From: Nageia nagi
Lineage: Eukaryota; Pinophyta
Direction of reading: 5' to 3'
Length of the DNA stretch: 64,000 nt
Assembly: GCA_050084985.1 (NCBI GenBank)
Contig: JBITNC010000001.1
Span: forward strand, 127,100,001-127,164,000
A program made the position numbers and the translations under genes. Shown here in pieces: positions 48,151 through 59,400 of this stretch. Under the pieces are notes generated by a model. It was given only the letters and a program-made list of their open reading frames with translations. It did not search any database and had not been told where the DNA came from. Position 1 is the first letter of the stretch. Each line of letters begins with the position of its first letter.

Positions 48151-49967
48151 ATGGGAGAATCCTTTTTACCCAAACACATTCTTGATGGTTCCAACTATGG
48201 GATTTGAGAACCTCAGATGAGAGCTTAATTGTAGGTAAGAAAGCTTTGGCAAACAGTGAATGAGAACCTTGCACCTCCTACAGATGAGAAGGCACTAGAA
48301 GCTTACAATATGAAGAATGAATTACCAACCTTCATGATTTATTATGTAATTTTAGATGATATGCTCTTGATAATTTCCTCTTCAAATTTAGTAAAGAAAG
48401 CTTGGGATAAGCTTAAACAAATCTACCTTGGTTCAAACTTTTCAAGAAGGTTTACCATTATCTAAAAGTTGCTTCAATCTTGTCAAGGGGAAGATAAAAA
48501 TGTAGCTATCTACTTAAATAAAATCATTGATTTAAGGACCCAACTTGTTACTTGTGGATGAAATTAGATCAATGATGAGTTCATGGTCTTCATCATTCTT
48601 CAAAGCCTTTCTTAAAAGTTTGGAAATTTTATGATGGTTATGGAAATAAGGCTTGATGATGAAGAAGAAGTCTTATCCTTTGAGAACCTTTCAAGGCACC
48701 TATTGAAGCATAAGAAAACCCTTAACAATAAAGTGTTCATTTCTTCTTATAAAGATAATAACATTGCTCTTGGACCAACCAAAACTTATTTTAAGAAGAA
48801 GTTCAACCATCAAAAAGAATTTTATCCTTCTTCCTCCAAAAGGTTTGAGAAGAGAGGTAGTGGCTACAATAGCAGCAGGAACAACAAAAATAATAACCAT
48901 AGTAGCAAGAATAATGACAACAACAACCACTTCAAGCAAAGAGATAAAAAAGGCAAAGCAAATAATCCCTATTCTAAGGAAAAATTTGATGATAATTGTA
49001 ACTATTATGGTATTTAAGGTCACAAAGAAGTTGATTGCTACAAAAAGAAAAGAGAGGAAAAGAACAAAGGTAATAGAAATGTAAAGAACTACAAAGGAAA
49101 GAAAAATATTCATGCTACTTTTGCTACAATGCTCTACTCCATGTCTCGCTCTTTTTCATATGAATGGATTGTTGACTCTGATTGCACTAATCACCTATGC
49201 TTTGAAAAAGAAAAGTTTGAGAACTTTCATAGGTATAAAAAGGATGCGATTGTGATAGGTGATAACTCTACCCTTGAAGTTCGAGAAATTAGGAGTGTGC
49301 TTATTCACAAAAAGGTTCTTGAAAATATTCTTTATGTTTCTAAGTTAAGGATGAACCTTCTCTCTATAATCCAAGTTTCTAAAAAAAGGTACTTTTTTGA
49401 GTTTGACTCTCAATCCTAGTGCATTAAGAAAGAGCTTGCCACTTTTGTTAAAGGATCTATGAAAGATAACCTCTACATTATGGATCAAGTTTCATCAAAG
49501 ATATGTCTTGCTTCTAGTGTGTGTTCTAAAGGTAATCTTTGGTACCATCATTTAGAGCACATTAACTATAAGAGTATTCAAGTCATGAAAGACCAAGAAC
49601 TTATGGAAGGTTTGCCTTCAATTTCTCCTTCGATTGATCTATGTAAGAAATACATTCTTGGCAAGATGCATAAATAAAAGTTTGAAAAAGATAAGACAAC
49701 AAGAGCATCTCAACTTCTTCAACTTATGTATTCAAATTTGATGGGTCCATTTTAGACTAAGTCGCTTAGAGGAGTATCTTACATCTTGACCTTCATTGAT
49801 AACTTTAGTAGGATGACCTTTGGGTATCTACTTGAGCACAAGTACCAAACCTTTGAGAGTTTTAAGGTTTGAAAGGCCTTTATTGAGAATCAAATTAACC
49901 TTAAAATCAAAATGTTGAGATCAAAAATGGGGGAGAATAAATAGCAATGAGTTTAATGACTATTATA
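48151..49967 (+). pseudogene. gag-pol: Copia 1 gag-protease-integrase relic
   Basis: The frame starts with ATG at 48151 and HILDGSNYG, as in copia 2. Gag continues with LVKKAWDKLKQIYLGSNFSR (48380-48450) and YLNKIIDLRTQLV (48511-48549). The zinc knuckle near 49000 is damaged (CNYYG in place of CxxCG, then a stop, then GHKEVDC). Protease has DSDCTNHLC (49173-49200), so the DSG active site is changed. The integrase HHCC region reads GNLWYHHLEHINYKSIQ (49532-49582) with the second Cys pair damaged (LCKKYILGK), and continues to a frame with MLRSK where the catalytic DNGGE should be. At least ten stops are present. It ends abruptly at the 3' LTR remnant. Confidence 0.9.
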
Positions 49968-50044
49968 AGTTTGTTAGATGTAATTATGAGTTTTCATGTG
50001 ATCTTGGTTGATTAGGAATTATCTTGTTAGTGTTAGTTCCTTCA
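49968..50044 (+). repeat. 3' LTR remnant of copia 1 (last 77 bp)
   Basis: Aligns without gaps to 44901-44977 with six differences (about 92% identity). The deletion junction lies at 49967/49968, directly after integrase-coding sequence. Confidence 0.9.
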
Positions 50045-50179
50045 CCACTACCTAACTATACTGAGTGGTAGCCAAAAAGAGACTAAGCACTATCTGAAAC
50101 ACAACCAAGACTTGGCCAAAATATAAGACAAACTATTATCACACTACTACAAACTATAACAATAAAACAAGACTATTCC
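50045..50179. other. Flank of copia 1
   Basis: Starts with the target-duplication-like CCACT. Minus-strand composition suggests it is the 3' end of the relic at 50180-51953, but no frame is open. Confidence 0.3.
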
Positions 50180-51953
50180 CCTTAGATTTTCTTCATCCCT
50201 TTCTTCCTAGGGGTAGCTTTCTTTTGCTTCTTCTTTGCTTCTACTCTGGTCTACACCTTGAAGTGGGAAATTGAAGAATATGACTTGGGGATGGGTTGGT
50301 CTTCTAGTATCTAGGCTACTGGTTTGATGTTAAGGTGTTTGGTATCTTTCTCCTTTTTTTTTCTCTATGCATTTCTTCATCAAATCTCTTTTTAGTTAAA
50401 ACATCCTCATTTTTCAGCTGAGTTTCTCTTGTAATCTTACTAGGTTCAAGTTGAACCTGAGCATAAGCTAGGGTATATTGAGGAGAAACCTTGGGTTGAG
50501 CTACTTGAGTCCAACATATTAATATAGGTGCCTCTACCTCTCTTACTATCAAACCCTTTACTACCTTTGGGATCTTCAGATGATCAAGATTCTCCATACA
50601 TGCTTCCTCTATTATCTTTTGTTTCTCCATAGGTATTATTTAGTCCTTCACTAGATTATCTTTTTTACTATACTTAAGGAGTCGGGAACTAGGTTCTAGA
50701 GTCATGTTGGTAGTTTATTATGGTGATTATGTTGATTCTTTAGGGTTTCTTGAAGTTGAACCCAAGGTCTCAATCCTAATCTTAGGAGAGGGAAGTTGAA
50801 TATTCTCTTCAATTTGAGTCAATGCTAGGGGAGGTTCCTCTATATGGTATTCATCCTACATATCAACAAATTTATCCCCCTTTGATCCTATGTTATCCTT
50901 CTTACTTTTACATTTTTGGGATCGGGTTATCATTCTTCCTCTACTTCCAATAATCTATGTCAAATTCTTCTTCAAGATTCCTTTTGATTTACTAGGTGGT
51001 TTTACTTTTTCATCCATTTTATTCTTCTTTTTGTTTAGGTTCTTTAGCTATTCTTTTCTCCTTTTTATAGGGCTTAGGGAGGGTTGAGGTTCTCTCCTAC
51101 TTTTCTTTTCTTTTTCTTTACTAAATTTCTCCAAGGTTTCCTTGCCCAAAGTTCCTCCCTTGATAGCTTGGCCAAATTTGACCTTCTTTCTCAAGGTTTC
51201 CACCAATTCCTTCTTATATAGAAAGATAATGAGATCCAAATGTCTTAATTGGAGTTCTTACTTATTTTTTACTTATTGAATTGAAACCCTCCCATCCAAC
51301 ATGAAATATTTGGTTATCCATTTTGCTACCTAGTTCCATGGTGTACAAAGGCTTTCCCAAATAATGTTAGTTCTTTTCTTGATTATGGGTTCTCTAGGGG
51401 CATAGAAAGCTTGACTTTTTTTGAGCTTTACCTTTGAGTTATGCTTAAACATCCTCCCATCTAGGCTCAAAGAGTTGGCTTCGATAATGGCTTCTCTAGA
51501 GAAGTTGACCCTCATCGTTCCAGTCATAGCCCATCCATTTTCATAGCTCTTAACTACCAAATCTTCTAGAGTAGGATCATGGCCCTTGTATTTCATCAAG
51601 TATCTATACACCCCTCCATTACTTAGCATATCCCATACTTCACTATCCCCTTGTACCTCTCTATGGTTACCTAGTTCAATCATGTAACTTTTGCCCATGG
51701 TTATGGAGGGTGAGCTTGCATGTTGAAGAGATGGAGGTGGTTTCTATGATAAGAGAGGTTATGGGGGTGGGATGATGTTGAAATTAATTTTAAGTACACC
51801 ACCTTTAAATTTCTCATCTTGGAGTTGGAAGCCAACATGGGTTGTCTCATGCCATCCAGTCACATTCATCAGGTATTTAGTATCTATGGGATAGATGAAC
51901 ATAGGAGTTATGTCATCAACTACCTTTATATCAAGTGATGTGGTCCATGTCAT
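50180..51953 (-). pseudogene. Unrecognised minus-strand coding relic, possibly retroelement-derived
   Basis: Frames at 51759-51953, 51330-51698, 51048-51239 and 50316-50630 read in one direction with only scattered stops between them, giving a product of roughly 590 residues. The N-terminal half has folded-protein composition with GWAMTGTMRVNFSREAIIEA, a motif-like NIIWESLCTPWN, then VAKWITKYFMLDGR. The C-terminal half is highly charged (K, E, S rich), including EKEKKSRREPQPSLSP. This layout is reminiscent of plant 'putative transposon protein' frames that accompany LTR elements, but I cannot name the family. The start ATG (51953) lies only about 20-40 bases below the end of LINE ORF2 on the same strand, which is odd for a LINE 3' end. 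Confidence 0.45.
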
Positions 51954-51974
51954 TCTATCATTTCGGAGCTCCTT

Positions 51975-53090
51975 TCATCAATAGCCAAGGTGGTGAATAT
52001 GGGCTCTAAGAGGAACTGGCATCGTAATGAGTGTGACTCAGCATCCTTGGTGGGACCTAGTTGGATGTAGTAGTCTATATTCTCCCTTGATAGACTTAAA
52101 CATTATTTCTATGTTCTAGTAGGATTTTAGCTACATTCTTTAAATAGCCTACCATTTCGCTCTTTCCAAATTGACCAACAAATGTTGGATGGGATCATTG
52201 CCCATATTAGCTTGTAGTTCTTATTATTACCTTCCAATATCCATTACTCTATAGCATTAGCTAAAGAGTATGTGGACACTCAATGATGTTGGAGTTCAAA
52301 ATTCACTATTTCCCATAGCTCCTTATGTATTCATAATGGAGAAAGATGTGTTCTGAAGTTTCTTCCATATTTTACATAGAACACATATTCCTTGGAAGCT
52401 CATCCCCTTTTTTATAACTTCATTAGTATGGATCGTACCTAGCATAGGTACCCATAGGAAACAAGCTATTTTAGGGATTAAGTATTTTATCCGTACACTC
52501 GCCCATAATCTATTTCTGGGATCTTTACAATTTTAATTAAGGAAGTTATATTCAATCTTGATTGAATATTCCACCTTTTTACCTTTTTTTTATCAATCCA
52601 CTATAAATAATTCAATTTATGAGTGGGATAAAGCAGGATTCTTTCTAATCTTCAAAGAAGTTGCTCTCTTAATTCATCAAGCATGTGATTATTTGGCAAA
52701 GGAATGGTCCATTGGACAACATCATTGATTTGGGAGATATAATCAACAATTCTAAGACTAAGTCTAGTCTTAGTCCATAACATTAAAGGATTCCATTTTG
52801 CTTGGTCAACCAAAGAAGTAGGACCAGTCCATATGTCATTCCAAAATAATTTTGTCTAATCGTTATTGACTTCCCATATGGCTTTTACTTGTATGATATC
52901 CCTTACTTCCAAAAGGCTATTCTAGAAGGAGGATCTTTTAGGGGAGTTCCTAAGGCTAAGTACACTATTAATATCTTCAATATTTTTTTTTTTTGCAAAT
53001 TTTAATCCACTCTCTATCTTCATTCTGACATAATTTCCAAGCCAATTTTAGTTGCATTGCTTAGTTGATCTAGGCTAATTCCCAAGGTCC
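51975..53090 (-). pseudogene. L1-type LINE ORF2, C-terminal part
   Basis: Read on the minus strand. KLAWKLCQNEDREWIKIC (near 53000-53055) is the segment just after the RT domain in plant L1 ORF2 proteins (usually KL.W.L). It is followed by SSFWNSLLEVRDII, then a zf-RVT-like domain containing CVLCK and ENTSF-like residues (52320-52400) and the closing SNICWSIWKERNGRLF (52130-52200), the standard IxW.IWkxRN ending. A long T run near 52985 and several stops are present. It abuts the inverted LTR at about 53090. The RT palm that should precede it is missing from the window. Confidence 0.8.
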
Positions 53091-53542
53091 TAGACTAGGA
53101 AGCTAAATCATTCATCATCTACAATCCTAAGAACATCATTCACACAATATGACACCAATATAATGTGGTTCCTCCCTCCTTGGGAGTACATCCACAACTA
53201 GTTCTCTATTCTCAATCTATGCCTCTCTTACAACTATTCTCTTGCTCTCTCCTACACAACCTAGTAGAGTAATCTTACTCAAAACTTAGATGTGTTTACA
53301 AGAGGAGAGGCCCTCTATTTATAGCTTGAGAGCACCTCCCTAACCTCCCTTTAACCCAAGGGTAAGGTTAGGGTTACATTAAATGTGTGACCTAACTTTA
53401 ACCTACCAACTAACCCCATGGTTAGGTCAAAGTCCACACATAATAAAGAATTCAATTAATCCTTTAAGGTATCTACATATCCTTTAAGTGATTAATTGAA
53501 CTTACAAGGAGTTTAGATATTCACAATATTTCATTCTTGTTA
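53091..53542 (-). repeat. Copia 2 family LTR in inverted orientation at the 5' end of the element
   Basis: The minus strand matches the 3' LTR of copia 2 (61215-61711) from about its base 12 to base 460. It shares GAATATCTAAACTCCTTG, the palindrome, CTATAAATAGAGGGCC and GGAACCACATTATATTGG. About ten bases are lost at its TG end, and some tens of bases are lost or diverged at its other end. It directly abuts the + strand leader of copia 2 at 53543, exactly where a normal 5' LTR would end. Confidence 0.85.
53449..53500 (-). promoter_or_regulatory. U3 palindrome in the inverted LTR
   Basis: AATTCAATTAATCCTTTAAGG and CCTTTAAGTGATTAATTGAA form near-complete arms around a short loop. Equivalent to 61261-61313 in the 3' LTR. 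Confidence 0.75.
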
Positions 53543-54059
53543 TGAAAGCTCTTTTTTTGGTGTGGAAGCTACATCTTGGAGGTTCTTCTTCCTTCTTCAT
53601 TCCTCATCTTACACCCCATTGGTGAGGTAAATTTTAAGAAAAGGTATAAAGTTCCTTCTTATTTGATCATTTTTGGATTATTGCATTAGATACTAACATA
53701 TTTTTTGAGATATTGGAGCTTATTTCTTGCAAAATATGATGACAATGCAAGTATTGTTTTTCTATACTAACCTCTTATGATAGTAGCATTTTTTTTACAA
53801 AAATGCTCAATACATGCTATATTTTTTAAGAGGATACTATGAAATGCCAATATTTTTACTAACATTTTTTATGTTAGTAGTATTATGTTATTACTATTTG
53901 CTTAAAAATAGTACTATATTAGTGTGACATTTCTCCTACATATCATACCATTTTTTATGTTAATGGTATTTTTAGTGAGGCATGAATATTTGAAAAGTTA
54001 GAGAGGAGGACAATTTTTTTTTGGTTCTACCACAATTTTAGGGGCACACTCCTATATTT

Positions 54060-54172
54060 AAAGGCTCAAATTATCTATATCTATATATATATTTTCTTTT
54101 TGATTTTGTTTAAAACATAATCACAAATATATATATATTTTTATTTTTAATTTTGTTTACAATAATCAAAAC

Positions 54173-54210
<38 letters not shown>

Positions 54211-54310
54211 ATATAGTTTTTATATTTTAAATCTGTTTAAAATGTAATTAAATAATATATATATATATTTTACTTTCGTTTATAATATAAAACAAAATAT
54301 ATGTATATTT
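54060..54310. repeat. TA-rich microsatellite cluster
   Basis: Several (TA)n runs, the longest about 30 bases near 54178-54208, separated by repeated TTTTTATTTTTAATTTTGTTTA-like units. Located in the copia 2 leader. Confidence 0.85.
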
Positions 54311-54419
54311 TTATATTTTAAATTCGTTTAAACTATAAATTAGCGGGTCAGGGCCACTCAAACGAAATTTATTATTGTCATTAAATAAATATTTTTTACA
54401 AACGGGGGGGTCAAGTAAA

Positions 54420-55340
54420 ATCACGCGGCCTCTGTGGTGGCTCCTCCATGCTCCTCCGCCTCCACCACGCGATGCAGCCACTCTCCTGCCCATGCGATGA
54501 TGTCGCCCTTCACCCTATTGCAGATAACCTTTCTACTGCTGGCTCCTCCCATAGGCATCTCAATCCCCCAACTGCCTCCACTTCTACGCCTGACTCCCCC
54601 TCCCCGTGAGTGTGCGACCACCTCCACTTCCCTCGTGAGACTCCAATGCTTGTAGCAGCCTCCTCCCTCAGGTGCAACTTGCAATGTTTTACGACCTGCA
54701 TGCTACCAACAACGTTGCTCCCAGGATCTACCCCGCAGCCTCCTCCCTCCCCACATCACGTCTCAACTTCCATGCTCGCCTAAGGTTTGACCATGGAAGC
54801 AGCCATGTTGTCCATGGGAAAGAAGCTCGTACATTGACAGCTCCCCATTTTTGAACACTACTTCATGGACTCCACAAACGTTGCATGCTACCGACATCGA
54901 TCCATGACCAGCTATAATCATCGAACAACGCACGTGAAAGTGTTTCACAAGCTACACAACGTAGCCACCGTTGCCTGGACTCCAATGATCGTAGCATATG
55001 CACCACCTGCACTCCCTACGATAGCATGTGCAGTGTTTGAAAAGATGCATGTTGTAGCTCGAGTTTTATGGCTACCATGATCACCGGATATGCCCCGATC
55101 GCCATCCCTGCCACCCTCTACCCCTCTCATCTTCGTGACTTGGGTGGTCAACCACAGCCCCACGCGCCTCACGCGACTTCCACCCCTCTACGCGGCCTCC
55201 TTGCCTCCTTGGACTCCCTCTGCAGTCCAGTCTCTCCCACTCCATGTGACTCACCACCCTTCTACACACTTTGGTCTCTCCTACCACCCCTGCCCAGCTT
55301 CTCAACCACCTTGTGGCTTACACATGGCCCTTTCATTTTT
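54420..55340. other. GC-rich, CpG-bearing block in the copia 2 leader
   Basis: Composition changes sharply from TA-repeat to C-rich text with many CpG (CACGCGGCC, CACCACGCGATGC). Overlapping frames of 60-100 codons occur in all directions because stops are rare in such sequence. None shows a motif, and they are not taken as genes. The copia 1 leader has a C/T-rich block at the equivalent place (45890-46420). Could be captured host DNA or a leader function. Confidence 0.6.
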
Positions 55341-56472
55341 TTTGTCAAACTCTTGTTGTTAGGTATTTAATTTTTTTTTACCCACTCCAAATTTGATTTG
55401 ATTTTTTTTTGCCTTAGTCACACTTAAACATACTTTTTTAGCATCCAAGTTGTTAGCACTTTAAGTAAAAATGGGGGGGATTTTTATCATTTTTTACTTA
55501 AATCTAAATAGATCTTGCATGTTATGCTAAATGGATCTTGCATGCTAAGTTTAAAATGCATGCCTCTTAACATTGTTAGGATTAAAGCATGCTTAGTACT
55601 TAAATTTATAAGTTAAAATGCATGATGCATGTTTTTATACTTAATTTTAAGTCATGGACTAATACATATTTAAGTTATGGATTAATGCTAAATAGGACTT
55701 AGCATTTGAAAAATTCATTAATTTTTGAACTTGAGCAAAAATATGAAAAATGTAAAAGTCCTTTAGGGGTTAGTACAAAACCCATTGGACTCAATTTTGG
55801 CCTCTTAAGGTTTCAAGTTCGTGTGGATGGAGTATTTTCACTTTACTTTATATTTTTGCACATTTGCTTTATACTTGCAATACGCAAAAATTTGAAAGTA
55901 ACCCCTAAAATGAATACATCCGCATGTATTTTTCACAACATGACTTGTTTGGGGAGCCACGAGGTGAGGACAGGGCAGACTGGAGCCCTTTTAGTCCGAA
56001 GAACCAAGTGGTGGTAAGTCCATCTTAATTGCCCCTAAGACCTCTGTTGGATTGGACATAACTCTATTAGGTGGATAGGCATGTGTGTAGTGATACCACA
56101 TGTTCGCACGTCCATTCAGGGATTATCCTGATAACCTAGGAGGAAAATTGAAAACCTTAATCAAGATAATTAAAATGGTCGGTCCAAGATACGTCGGATC
56201 CTTGGAAAATAGTTAGTACTTCTCCTAGTGAGAGTATATTACTGACCAAGGTGAACTGGTTGAGGACTGGTAGTACCTGGGCTCCACCTTGCGAGCATCC
56301 AGGTGAAGGCCTAATTCTATACAAGAAAACAACCCCAACTTTATCCTTCTATGGATCGTGGTTAATAAGTTTGCACATGTAGGACATGTTTACTTATTAG
56401 ATGTTTTATTTGTATAGATGGAAAATTGTAAAAGTTTGCATTCTTATTGCATATTTATTTTTTGTACAAACA

Positions 56473-59400
56473 ATGGTTGAAACCTTCATACCCAAGCACA
56501 TACTCGACGGTTCCAACTACGGCATATGGGAACCTCGTATGAGAGCTGAGTTATAGGTAAGAAAGCTGTGGCAGATAGTAAATGAAGATCTAGTTGCTCC
56601 TACAGATGAGAAGGCCCTTGAAATTTACAACTCAAAGAATGAGTTAGCAACCTCAATGATCTATCATGCAGTTTCAGATGACATCCTTCTCATGATTTCT
56701 TCCTCAACATTAGCAAAAGAAGCTTGGGACAGACTAAAGAAAATTTACCTTGGGTCCAAATTTTCAAGAAGGTTCACCATTCTACAAAAGTTGTTGCAGT
56801 ATCGTCAAAGTGAAGATGAAAGTGCCTCCATCTACTTAAACAAAATCATTGACCTCAGGACACAACTGGTTGGTTGTGGGTGCAACTGGATCAATGATGA
56901 GTTCATAGTCTTCATCATTCTTCAAAGCCTTACTACAAAGATTAGTAACTTTGTCATGGTTATAGAAACAAGGCTTGATGATGAAGAAGATGTCATCTCA
57001 CTTGATAACCTTTCTAGACTCCTTCTGAAGCATGAGAAAACTTTGAACAAGAAAATGTTGAACCTTTCTCCAAAGGACAATAGCATTGCTCTAGGAGCAA
57101 CCAAAACTCCTTTCAAGAAAAAGTTCAAACATTACAAATTCAAAGATAACAAGTCCTCATCTACCTTCAGGAAGTATGACAAAAAGGGCAACAACAATCA
57201 TGGCAACTACAGGTAAAGAAATGACAAAGCTGGATCAAGCAATCCAACACCTCAGGAAAAGTTTGATGGAAATTGTAACTTCTGTGGTATCTTTGGGCAT
57301 AAAGAGTATGATTGTCGCAAAAAGAAATTTGCTCAAAAAGGTAAGGGAAATGCAAATGTGAGAAATTTCAATAATATAAAGAAGAACAAGCATACTGCTA
57401 CTGTTGCCTACTACTCAATGACTCAAACTATTTCAAATGATTGGATTATTGATTCAGGATGCACTAATCACATGTGTTATGAAAAGGATAAGTTTGAAAA
57501 CTTTCATAAGTACAAAAAGGATGCAGTTGTGATAGGTGATAATACAGTCCTTGATGTTCACGGAATAGGGAGTGTGAAGATTCATGGAAAGACTCTTGAT
57601 AATGTCTTTTATGTGCCTAAACTAAGGATGAATCTCATCTCCATGATTCAGATTACAAGGAAAGGATGCTCATTTGAGTTTACCTCACACTCCTGGTGTG
57701 TTAAGAAAGGACTTGCCACCTTGTTGAAAGGATCAGTAAAGGATGATCTTTATATTGTGGATCAAGTACCTTCAAAGATTTGTCTTGCTGCAAATGTTTA
57801 TTCAAAAGGTAATCTTTGGCATCAACGATTAGGGCACCTTAACCACAAGAGTATTCAAGATATGAAAACTCAAGCACTTGTGGAAGGTTTACCTAATATT
57901 TCACCCACAATTAGTCTTTGTGAAAGGTGTATTCTAGGAAAGATGCATAGGCAAAAGTTTGAAAAAGATAAGGCAACTCGGGCTACTCATCCTCTTCAGC
58001 TTGTGCATTCAGATTTGATGGGTCCTTTTCAGACTAAGTCACTAGGTGGAGCTTCTTATGTTCTGACCTTCATTGATGACTTCAGTAGGATGACATTTGG
58101 TTATCTACTTGAGCACAAGGATCAAACTTTTGACAGGTTTAGAGACTTCAAGGCACTTGTTGAAAATCAAACTGATTTTAAGCTTAAGATGCTGAGATCT
58201 GATAATGGGGGTGAATATAATAGCAATGAGTTTAACAACTATTGTGTTAAACATGGGACTAAGCGACAATTCACAATCCCTTACACCCTCAGCAAAATGG
58301 AGTTGCTGAAAGGAAGAATCGCACCATTATGGAAATGGCAAGATGCATGTTGGGTAACCTTCCTAGTTTCTTATGGGGAGAAGCTGTTCACACTGCTATT
58401 CACACCCTAAATAGGTGTCCTACTAAGGCAGTTGAAGGTAAAACTCCATATGAAGCATGGACAGGAAAGAAGCCTAACCTCTCACACTTCAGGGTCTTCG
58501 GTTGTGATGCATTTGCCTTCATTACCTCAGAGAAAAGAAAGAAGCTAGATAAATGATCAGAAAAATGCATCTTTGTGGGGTATGATAATTAGCATAGAGG
58601 TTACAGGCTCTACTCTTCATCCCATAAAATAGTCTTTGTTTCTAGGGATGTTAAGTTCAATGAACTTTCTGAGGATACGACCTCTCATGCTGAGGTGTCT
58701 GATACAGATGATTCTTCGCCTACACCTAACTGGTTGGATAATCATGTAGAGAAGTCACCACACGAGCAAAATTCTCCAGCACAGAGAATTACAAGGAGTA
58801 TGACCTTGAATAGCTCTTTATTTACCAAAATTGATAATACACATGAGCCATCAACCTTCAAAGAAGCTTCCAAGCAAGAGTGTTGGATGGAAGCTATGAA
58901 AGTTGAGTATGAGGTGCTCATGAAAAATGAAACTTGGGATTTGGTTCCTTATCCCAATGAGAAAAATGTGATTGACAATAAATGGATATACAAGGTCAAG
59001 TACAATTCTGATGGAAAAATTGAAAAGTACAAAGTAAGGTTAGTGGCCAAAGGATTCGCTCAAAAATATGGTATTGATTATGAGGAAACCTTTGCTCCTG
59101 TGGCCAAGATGCCTACTGTCAGAATAATCCTTGCTCTTTCTGCAGCTCAAGGATGGAAAGCTTTTCAACTTGATGTCAAAAGTGCATTTCTCAATGGTGA
59201 CTTGGATATTGAAATCTACATGAATCAACCAGAAGGATTTATTCCAGAAGGAAAAGAGTCTCTTGTGTGTAAGATAAAGAAGTCTTTGTATGGACTTAAG
59301 CAAGCACCTAGAGCATGGTACAAGAAAATTTCAAGATTCTTTATAGATATTGGTTTTTCCAAGTGCTTCTCAGATTCAGATCTATATGTACTCAATCAAG

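Larger units (their letters stand above)
44484..50044 (+). mobile_element. Copia element 1, internally deleted
   Basis: A 5' LTR (44484-44977), a near-consensus Met-type primer site, a 3.2 kb leader, a decayed gag-protease-integrase frame (48151-49967) and then a direct jump into the last 77 bp of the 3' LTR (49968-50044). The flanks CTACT and CCACT match at four of five bases, a likely target duplication, so both outer ends are original. RT, RNase H, the 3' untranslated region and most of the 3' LTR are deleted. Gag and integrase are recognisably of the same family as copia 2. Confidence 0.9.
53543..56472 (+). other. Long untranslated leader of copia 2
   Basis: Starts with a damaged primer site (GTTATGAAAGCTC against GGTATCAGAGCTC). 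A GAGGTAAAT donor-like site (GT at 53627) and TACTAAC (53691) follow, as in copia 1. Next come small ACTAACA/TGTTAGT hairpins (53858-53878), TA microsatellites (54060-54300), a GC-rich CpG block (54420-55340), a GCATGC/ATGCAT-rich zone (55510-55680), and a 600-bp block conserved with copia 1 (55730-56345). No protein is claimed. The 103-codon frame at 55706-56017 has no open counterpart in copia 1. Confidence 0.7.

Noticed and set aside
48700-49113. 137-codon minus-strand frame
   Set aside because: It is the antisense of copia 1 gag, which has family motifs on the + strand.
54421-55370. Overlapping open frames of 60-100 codons on both strands
   Set aside because: They arise because stops are rare in this GC-rich block. 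They overlap in many frames, show no motif and lie in a retroelement leader.
55706-56017. 103-codon frame in the copia 2 leader
   Set aside because: The homologous stretch in copia 1 is closed by stops and indels in that frame. Conservation there is at the nucleotide level, not as protein.
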